Positions 1 to 4,477 of a stretch of DNA of 7,259 bases are shown here, one piece after another; within the stretch, counting starts at the first letter, position 1; every line of letters begins with the position of its first letter. Source of the stretch: DAIPHL01 sp036771375 (GTDB lineage: Bacteria > Synergistota > Synergistia > Synergistales > Synergistaceae); NCBI GenBank assembly GCA_036771375.1, contig DAIPHL010000115.1:1-7259 (forward strand), in the 5' to 3' direction. The notes beneath the pieces are model-generated. The model did no database searches, had not been told where the DNA came from, and saw nothing but the letters and a program-made list of their open reading frames with translations. Position numbers and translations under genes: made by a program.

Positions 1-513
1 GGTCGGCGCGAACGCCTCCGAGGCGAACGGAACGCCCAGCTCTTTACAGGCCGACTCGAACGCGGAGTTCGCGAGGCCCATCAGGATGATATCCCTTCCG
101 GCACTTTTCACCGCCGAGGCGATCGCATCCGCCAGCCGCCGGTCCATCGCCGCCTGGTTGTAGAGCGCCCCATGCGGCTTCACGTGCTGCAGGGTCAATC
201 CACAGGAGCCACAGAAAACGGAAAGCGCCCCGATCTGGTACAGGCAATAATCGTAGATCTCCTCCGGAGAACAGACCATGTTCCGACGGCCGAAACCCAG
301 CAGATCCGGGTACGAGACGTGGGCTCCCACCGCAACCCCGACGCCTGCACAGAGCCTGACCGTCCTGCGCATGATGGACGGATCCCCGGCGTGAAAACCG
401 CAGGCCACGTTCGCGGACGACACGGTCGAGAGCAGGGCGACGTCGTCTCCCATGCTCCACGCTCCGAACCCCTCACCGAGGTCGCTGTTTATATCCACCA
501 TAAACACGCTCAT
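1..513 (-). CDS. pxpA: 5-oxoprolinase subunit PxpA (LamB/YcsF family), 3' end beyond the window
   Basis: PxpA works with PxpB and PxpC in the cytoplasm to hydrolyse 5-oxo-L-proline to L-glutamate at the cost of ATP. The visible 171 residues are the N-terminal part of a family usually about 245-255 residues long; the reading frame is still open at the left edge. Family signatures seen are DINSDLGEGFG near residue 7, NVACGFHAGDP near residue 35, VGAHVSYPDLLGFGRR near residue 62 and HVKPHGALYN near residue 110. These include the acidic and histidine residues conserved in this (beta/alpha) barrel family. The ATG at 513 is chosen because a strong AGGGGGGA ribosome-binding sequence lies just upstream and partly overlaps the TAG stop of pxpC. 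The 12-nt gap to pxpC implies cotranscription and probably coupled translation. Older databases call this family LamB/YcsF or a lactam-utilisation protein. Identity is seen directly in the motifs; substrate is known from the family. Confidence 0.94.
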   Translation of the reverse strand, partial: MSVFMVDINSDLGEGFGAWSMGDDVALLSTVSSANVACGFHAGDPSIMRRTVRLCAGVGVAVGAHVSYPDLLGFGRRNMVCSPEEIYDYCLYQIGALSVFCGSCGLTLQHVKPHGALYNQAAMDRRLADAIASAVKSAGRDIILMGLANSAFESACKELGVPFASEAFAPT

Positions 514-525
514 TCAAAATCCCCC

Positions 526-1506
526 CTACCAGTAACGCCTGGACCGGTACGTCGCGCGCAGGGCGACCAGACGACGGAGATCGTCTTCGAAACGGGCGAG
601 CTTCTCCGTCGCGGTCTCCCGTGCAACCCGGTCGAAGCGAATCGACTCGCCGGGAAGCTTACGGGCAAGCGCAGCCGTGGACCAGGCGCAGAGAACCGCA
701 ATCTTCGCGTACCCCCCGGTGGTCTGGCGATCGGCCATCATGACGATCGGGCGACCGTGCCCGGGAACCTGCACCGCGCCAAGCGCGATTCCGTCCGAGA
801 TGATATCCGCTCCCCTGGATCGCTCGATCTCCGGCCCCTCCAGCCGGTAGCCCATTCGATCCGCCTGGTTCGCCACCGTATAGGTCTCCGCGAAAAACGT
901 GTCCATCCCCCTCTTCGTGAAGAAATCGGCCTGTGGACCCGGCATGGCGTACAGGAGACTTTCCTCCTCCCGGAACGGACGCAGGTCGTCGGGACAGGCG
1001 AAGCCGTCGGAGCGCGCCCAGAGAGGCTCCGGCAAGGCGCTCGCGAGGACGTCGCCGGGTTTGAGCGCCCGTCCGTCGTGCCCGCCGAGTTTCCCCCTGG
1101 TATAGGTCGAACGGCTTCCCATCACGAGCGGGACTTCGATACCTCCGCTTACGCAGAGGTACGAACGGCACCCCCGGCCGGAAAGGGCTCCGGCGATCGA
1201 GAGTGAGGAGCCGGGAGCGAGCGCATAGACCGTCCAGGGACTCGCCTCCCTTCCGTCGATCGTCATCGCGAAAGAGCCCCCGGCGAGCACGACACAGCAC
1301 GCTCCGTTCGTGATCAGCTCGGGACCCATGACGGTGATCTCGAGCGCGGCGGCGTTTTCTTCGTTGCCAAGCATCGCGTTGCCCATCCGGAGAGAGAAGG
1401 GATCCATCGCCCCGGAGACCGGGACTCCGCGAAACTGATGCCCCCAGCGCCCGAGGTCCTGGATTGTCGTAAAGAAACCCGGTCTTTCGACGGAAAAGGA
1501 CATCAT
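526..1506 (-). CDS. pxpC: 5-oxoprolinase subunit PxpC (biotin-dependent carboxyltransferase-like, KipA/YbgK family)
   Basis: This is the third subunit of the ATP-dependent 5-oxoprolinase, 326 residues long against about 310 in E. coli, so it is full length. The N-terminal PGFFTTIQDLGRWG (residues 9-22) and SGAMD (31-35), followed by a GN-rich helix and LEITVMGPEL, are diagnostic for the carboxyltransferase subdomain C/D (AHS2) family. The C-terminal D-R-Q-T-T-G-G-Y motif (residues 259-266) is also present. Two adjacent ATG codons (1506 and 1503) can start translation. The first overlaps the pxpB stop as ATGA. A G-rich ribosome-binding sequence inside the end of pxpB lies only 3 nt from the first ATG and 6 nt from the second, so the second may be the real start. 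The overlap indicates translational coupling to pxpB. Older names are allophanate hydrolase subunit 2 and KipA (kinase-inhibitor antagonist); the neighbouring pxpA and pxpB favour the oxoprolinase role. Confidence 0.94.
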   Translation of the reverse strand: MMSFSVERPGFFTTIQDLGRWGHQFRGVPVSGAMDPFSLRMGNAMLGNEENAAALEITVMGPELITNGACCVVLAGGSFAMTIDGREASPWTVYALAPGSSLSIAGALSGRGCRSYLCVSGGIEVPLVMGSRSTYTRGKLGGHDGRALKPGDVLASALPEPLWARSDGFACPDDLRPFREEESLLYAMPGPQADFFTKRGMDTFFAETYTVANQADRMGYRLEGPEIERSRGADIISDGIALGAVQVPGHGRPIVMMADRQTTGGYAKIAVLCAWSTAALARKLPGESIRFDRVARETATEKLARFEDDLRRLVALRATYRSRRYW

Positions 1507-2318
1507 TCGCCCCCCTCTTCATGAAAACGTTCCGGCACGTAGCGATGCGCGGCGACCTCCGACGCGATCTGCTCGAATTCGTTCGCCGAGATCGGGCGGA
1601 AACGCAGCCAATCGCCCGCTTCGAGCAGCGTCGGGGTTTCTTCGTCGTCCGGGTTGAAAAGCCGCAGCGGAGTGCGGCCGATGAGCCGCCAGCCTCCGGG
1701 GCTGTCTATGCTGTACACGCCCGTCTGTTTGTCGGCGATTCCGACGCTGCCCGCCGGAATGAGGATCCTCGGCGAGGCGAGACGGGGCGTGGCGAGGGAT
1801 TCGTCGAGTCCTCCCAGGTAGCCGAATCCCGGCGTAAATCCGATCATGAAACAATAATAATCGTTCGCGGTGTGCCTGCGAACGATCTCGTCCTCGTCGA
1901 AACCCGTGTGCTCCGAAACGTTCTTCATATCCGGGCCGTACTCCCCTCCATACGCGACCGGCATCACAAGCACACGCCGGGAAGGCGCCTTCGCGTCCTT
2001 CATGGAGTCGAGCCCGTGGACGATCGTCTCTTCGAGCTTTTTCCCGGAGATCGACAGAGGATCGTAGTAAACGGAAAGGGAGCGAAAGGTGGGCACATAC
2101 TCCCGCACACCCCTCACGTTTTTTCCCTCAAGAAACCTCCTCAGGCTCTGGAGCTTCATGTTGGCCGCCCGTTCGATGCCGTCGGAGAACTCGACGACGA
2201 GACATCCCTCTCCCGCTTCAAGGAACCTAGGTTCATCGTACACACCGACACCCCCCACGCGCAAAGCGGACCTCTTTTCGTCCTCCCCGGCCGAAAGATC
2301 CTCGGCCGCCGCCCCCAT
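1503..2318 (-). CDS. pxpB: 5-oxoprolinase subunit PxpB (carboxyltransferase-like, KipI/YbgJ family)
   Basis: PxpB forms the PxpBC half of 5-oxoprolinase, which cooperates with PxpA. The core is unmistakable: PVAYGGEYGPDM, GFTPGFGYLGGL, PRILIPAGSVGIADKQTGVY and SPGGWRLIGRTPLRLF occur in family order (AHS1 domain). E. coli PxpB has 218 residues; homology here begins at about YDEPRFLEAGE, so this protein carries an extra N-terminal segment if the ATG at 2318 is used (271 residues). The start is uncertain. The ATG at 2318 is the only ATG ahead of the domain but has no clear ribosome-binding sequence. A TTG at 2351 in the same frame would add 11 residues and sits in the base of a hairpin. A TTG at 2264 has AGAGG at a good 6-nt spacing and would give an N-terminus much closer to the family length. 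It is the first gene of the pxpB-pxpC-pxpA operon and overlaps pxpC by 4 nt. Function is secure, N-terminus is not. Confidence 0.93.
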   Translation of the reverse strand: MGAAAEDLSAGEDEKRSALRVGGVGVYDEPRFLEAGEGCLVVEFSDGIERAANMKLQSLRRFLEGKNVRGVREYVPTFRSLSVYYDPLSISGKKLEETIVHGLDSMKDAKAPSRRVLVMPVAYGGEYGPDMKNVSEHTGFDEDEIVRRHTANDYYCFMIGFTPGFGYLGGLDESLATPRLASPRILIPAGSVGIADKQTGVYSIDSPGGWRLIGRTPLRLFNPDDEETPTLLEAGDWLRFRPISANEFEQIASEVAAHRYVPERFHEEGGE

Positions 2319-2347
2319 TATCGCCACATTCAGCGTATTTGTACAGC

Positions 2348-2395
2348 GCAAGGGCGGCGAAAAGAGAGAAATACGCCTCCTTTCACCGCCCTTGC
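2348..2395 (-). promoter_or_regulatory. Leader hairpin upstream of pxpB with a Shine-Dalgarno sequence in its loop
   Basis: The arms 2348-2360 and 2383-2395 are complementary over 13 positions with a single G-U wobble on the minus-strand RNA (GCAAGGGCGGUGA against UCGCCGCCCUUGC). The 22-nt loop begins with AAGGAGG (core at 2381-2376), the best ribosome-binding sequence in the region. No ATG, GTG or TTG lies 5-10 nt after it; the only in-frame candidate close by is a rare ATT at 2372. A TTG in frame with pxpB (2351-2349) lies inside the 3' arm. No T-tract follows on either strand, so this is not a standard terminator. A translation-controlling or processing element is plausible but inferred. 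Confidence 0.5.
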
Positions 2396-2531
2396 ACGGC
2401 CTTCCTTACGTCTTACGTGGACAGATCGGGGTTCAGACCCTCATCGTCAGATCTTGAAGTACCCCCCGATGCGTTCCCATATCCAAGAACCAGCTGCGGC
2501 AACTGCCACAATCGGAAGCAAGAGGAGTCAA

Positions 2532-2556
2532 GGCGGACATCCGCCGGGTCTTTTTT
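2532..2556 (+). terminator. Terminator-like hairpin with T6 tail, plus strand
   Basis: GGCGGA and TCCGCC form a short inverted repeat (2532-2545, realistically a 5-bp stem with a tetraloop), followed by GGGTC and then six T at 2551-2556. The shape resembles a weak intrinsic terminator reading rightward. No plus-strand gene lies upstream, so if real it would stop antisense transcription or end an unannotated small RNA. The five bases between stem and T-tract weaken the call. Confidence 0.3.
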
Positions 2557-2631
2557 CCCCTATCATTCGGAACTCAGCTCCTTCGAAATTCGATGGCACG
2601 GACGTTCAGATACAGTACAATCATCCATCCA

Positions 2632-2646
2632 TTGAAATAATTTCAA
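2632..2646. promoter_or_regulatory. AT-rich 7-1-7 palindrome, possible operator
   Basis: TTGAAAT-A-ATTTCAA is a perfect inverted repeat of two 7-base arms around one base, in otherwise GC-rich DNA. The 7-1-7 geometry is that of Fur/PerR/Zur-family boxes, and each arm shares 5 of 7 bases with the PerR half-site TTATAAT. It lies 33 nt beyond the stop of the upstream gene and about 310 nt before the pxpB ATG, so the gene it would regulate is unclear. The binding protein is a guess. Confidence 0.3.
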
Positions 2647-2678
2647 AGGGCATAAGTACCGATCGGGGAGAACGTAAT

Positions 2679-3944
2679 TTACCCGACTCTCCTTCGCATC
2701 ACGAGGAGCGCGAGGACGGCGAGCGCCGAGACGCCGGCCCCCGAAGCGCATCCCCCGCCGCTCTCCTTCGCGTTCTTCGGCGGCGTGCATCTCATCGGCA
2801 TCAGTTGGACGTGCTCCCGGAAGCCGTTGCTGGTGTACTCGAGCCGGAACGTGTACGACCCGTTCGAGTAAGGCGACATGCGCATCACCACCATCAAGGG
2901 ATAGGTCTCGCTCGAGGTCAGGTAGTAACCCTCGGTCGAGAAGGTCGGGCTTGCCTCTCTTGTAACGCCCGCGCTTTGGCGAAAATGGATCGGCGGCTCC
3001 CCGTCCATCCTGTTGACGAGCTTGAAGAGATCGCTTCCCGGCTCCTGGAGATACACGCGAAGGTCGGAAAGCATCACCGGCGCGGTGAAGACGACGTAAT
3101 ACCACCTGCGGTAGTTGAAGTTGGTGTAGGTCCCGAAGTCGCCGTATTCATGGAACTTGAACGTCTTGACCGTCTCACCCTGCTCGTAGTCCAGCTTCTC
3201 GTCCGCGATCATGATCCTCGAGTGGAACATATCCACCTTCCCGGGCGAGACGTCGATCCGGAACGTCGTCTCTATGTTCCCCCAGTCTCCCGACACGACC
3301 AGCGCGAACGTCTTTTCGCCGGGGATGATCGGCGTTCCCTCGACGTTGATGGCCCGTTCGCCCGGCAGGGGTTTGATGACGAGTCCGTTCCACTTGACGG
3401 GATCGGCCGGGGTGGTCCCGTCTGAAATGCTCATCTCGGATATGGAAAGATCTTCCGGGGTCGTCACGACCCGGAGCTTCTCGGAAAAGGGCATTTTCTG
3501 CACGGGGCGCGCGACGGGCGGTCTCACATCGACGCTGACGTCGATCTTTTCGAAGTTGATCTGCACGAACGCTTCCGCGAGGTTCGTGTCGTCGGATTTC
3601 GCCGTCAACGTCAGCATGAGCGAACCTTCGGCGGGAGGACCCGATATGGAAAAGCTCTTGCCGGATATATCGGCGTTGAACGAGAGGGAGTCCTTCCCAT
3701 TCAGCTGCCAGCCGTTCGAAAGAAAGAGGTCATACGCGTTCGAGCCGAATCCGGTGGTCGAAACCCCGCCGATCGTCGTCGAGACCGACGCGGGTGCACC
3801 ATCCTTCGGAAGGACGTAATACGTGATGTCCCTCGAAACGGAGGACTTTCCCTCTATGGTCAGCCCCACCGCGGCAAACGCGGGCGAAGCCGCCATCACG
3901 AAAAGCAAAGAGAGCGCGAACAACGCCGAAATACCTTTTTTCAT
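2679..3944 (-). CDS. Secreted protein with Ig-like modules and a Synergist-CTERM sorting domain
   Basis: This is a 421-residue exported protein of unknown specific role. Residues 1-24 are a clear Sec signal peptide (MKK, hydrophobic core, cleavage after AFA). Residues about 79-131 and 185-232 each show the L-x-F...SG-x-P/EGTP...G...ltv pattern of putative-Ig (He_PIG/cadherin-like) folds. Residues 235-385 are beta-rich and aromatic, and unrecognised. The tail has SGGGC (395-399), a short hydrophobic segment (403-416) and RRR (417-419), matching the Synergist-CTERM sorting signal, which is thought to be processed at the envelope. The only two cysteines of the mature protein are C386 and C399. 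A GTG at 3950 is also in frame, but GGGAGGA lies 9 nt before the ATG at 3944 and only 3 nt from the GTG, and the ATG gives a normal MKK signal peptide. It appears to be a single-gene unit with its own promoter, divergent from the nrd operon. Adhesion or surface binding is a guess from the Ig-like folds. Confidence 0.88.
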   Translation of the reverse strand: MKKGISALFALSLLFVMAASPAFAAVGLTIEGKSSVSRDITYYVLPKDGAPASVSTTIGGVSTTGFGSNAYDLFLSNGWQLNGKDSLSFNADISGKSFSISGPPAEGSLMLTLTAKSDDTNLAEAFVQINFEKIDVSVDVRPPVARPVQKMPFSEKLRVVTTPEDLSISEMSISDGTTPADPVKWNGLVIKPLPGERAINVEGTPIIPGEKTFALVVSGDWGNIETTFRIDVSPGKVDMFHSRIMIADEKLDYEQGETVKTFKFHEYGDFGTYTNFNYRRWYYVVFTAPVMLSDLRVYLQEPGSDLFKLVNRMDGEPPIHFRQSAGVTREASPTFSTEGYYLTSSETYPLMVVMRMSPYSNGSYTFRLEYTSNGFREHVQLMPMRCTPPKNAKESGGGCASGAGVSALAVLALLVMRRRVG

Positions 3945-3982
3945 CTCCACATTCCTCCCGGTTTCCCGTAATCGTTACGACA

Positions 3983-4011
3983 ATTATATCGCCGCTCGGC
4001 GGACAAGACAA
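3983..4011 (-). promoter_or_regulatory. Sigma70-type promoter for the Synergist-CTERM gene
   Basis: On the minus strand a perfect TATAAT (3988-3983) follows TTGTCT (4011-4006, 4 of 6 matches to TTGACA) with exactly 17 nt between. It lies about 40 nt upstream of the ATG at 3944, which is correctly placed for a short leader. No other good promoter was seen for this gene. Confidence 0.72.
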
Positions 4012-4103
4012 GAAAAAACTTCCCCTGCCTCTTTTGAGCCTTTGCGACGCGTGTTTCCTTCCGCCAAGACGATTTTCGGTCCAATTCAAAAGCATTTTAA
4101 CCC

Positions 4104-4132
4104 TTTCCATACTGACGGTTATCTCTTATACT
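4104..4132 (+). promoter_or_regulatory. Sigma70-type promoter for the riboswitch-nrdD-nrdG transcript
   Basis: TATACT (4127-4132, 5 of 6 matches to the -10 consensus) follows TTTCCA (4104-4109, 4 of 6 matches to the -35) with 17 nt between. Transcription would start near 4139, just before the cobalamin aptamer, leaving a leader of about 340 nt ahead of nrdD. Its position fits what a riboswitch-controlled promoter requires. Confidence 0.6.
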
Positions 4133-4144
4133 TATCGAAATCGT

Positions 4145-4300
4145 TTTTACGAAACCGAAGAGGTGATCGGGAAGCCGGTAAAAGCCGGCGCGGTTCCCGC
4201 CACTGTAAGCCGGACGAACCGACGAACGCCACCGGAGCGGCCCGTTCCGGGAAGGCGTCGGGGAGGAGGAGGGCGAGCCAGGAGACCGGCCTCGCGGTCC
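4145..4300 (+). promoter_or_regulatory. Cobalamin (adenosylcobalamin) riboswitch aptamer upstream of nrdD
   Basis: The conserved core is present in order. GGGAAGCCGG, AAAAGCCGG, GGTTCCCGCCACTGTAA (4169-4208) match the P4-P5-P6 core and the J6/3 CCACTG element. The B12 box GAGCCAGGAGACCGGCC (4275-4291) fits the published consensus rAGYCMGgAgaCCkGCc at every position. GAGG (4160-4163) can close with CCTC (4290-4293). Between the core and the B12 box lies a peripheral arm, with CCGGA (4232-4236) pairing TCCGG (4246-4250) inside an outer CCGA/CGCC to GGCG/TCGG stem. Aptamers of this class bind adenosylcobalamin and normally repress when ligand is bound. The exact outer boundaries are approximate. 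The downstream terminator and the B12-independent nrdD-nrdG genes make sense as the controlled unit. Confidence 0.93.
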
Positions 4301-4396
4301 GAGAAATGCAGTGTTTCGGCATCCCCGCGGGACTACGGGACATGCGACACAAGACAAGCCGAACAAGAGATGGGGCGTTCTGTCGTATGGACTTTT

Positions 4397-4444
4397 CGAA
4401 AAACCGAACTCGGGGAAGCCGGCTTCCACGACTTCGGTTTTTCG
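4397..4444 (+). terminator. Intrinsic terminator, expression platform of the cobalamin riboswitch
   Basis: A perfect 12-bp inverted repeat, CGAAAAACCGAA (4397-4408) with TTCGGTTTTTCG (4433-4444), carries an A-tract and the matching T-tract. The interior holds a second, perfectly palindromic helix GGAAGCCGGCTTCC (4414-4427). It sits between the aptamer and the nrdD ribosome-binding site. TTCGG near 4315-4319 could pair instead with the 5' arm CCGAA (4404-4408), and CCGAA near 4363 with the 3' arm, so an antiterminator is possible. The inferred logic is that cobalamin binding favours this terminator and silences nrdD. Confidence 0.72.
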
Positions 4445-4464
4445 ATTGTCTCACCATCTTGAAC

Positions 4465-4469
4465 GGAGG
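4465..4469 (+). promoter_or_regulatory. Ribosome-binding site that fixes the nrdD start
   Basis: GGAGG lies 8 nt before a TTG at 4478 but only 2 nt before the in-frame GTG at 4472. The spacing favours the TTG, which also gives the N-terminus MIRTIRKRDG expected of an ATP-cone protein. Confidence 0.7.
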
Positions 4470-4477
4470 TAGTGACT

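Larger units (their letters stand above)
2319..2678. other. Gene-free region between the Synergist-CTERM gene and pxpB
   Basis: No coding region could be supported here on either strand. Both flanking genes read leftward on the minus strand, so this stretch should hold the 3' end of the upstream transcript plus the promoter and leader of pxpB. Seen directly are an AT-rich palindrome (2632-2646), a hairpin followed by six T on the plus strand (2532-2556), a 7-bp long-range pairing (2425-2431 with 2464-2470) and a 13-bp stem (2348-2360 with 2383-2395). A TTGACT hexamer on the minus strand at 2531-2526 could be a -35 element, but no acceptable -10 follows at 16-18 nt, so no promoter is called. 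No clear minus-strand terminator for the upstream gene is visible either, so read-through into pxpB is possible. Confidence 0.6.

Noticed and set aside
172..1206. Long plus-strand open frame opposite pxpC and pxpA
   Set aside because: It is antisense to two recognised genes, is rich in Arg/His/Pro as expected of a GC-rich complement, and shows no domain.
2319..2678. tRNA, SRP RNA or other housekeeping small RNA in the gap upstream of pxpB
   Set aside because: No T-arm, anticodon arm or other conserved small-RNA core could be found; the visible hairpins do not match a class I know.
1521..3425. Very long plus-strand open frame opposite pxpB and the Synergist-CTERM gene
   Set aside because: It spans two real genes and the gap between them, has low-complexity Arg-rich composition, and has no recognisable motif.
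4104..4477. NrdR box (the usual repressor site of nrd operons)
   Set aside because: No pair of sites resembling acaCwAtATaTwGtgt was found in the nrdD upstream region.
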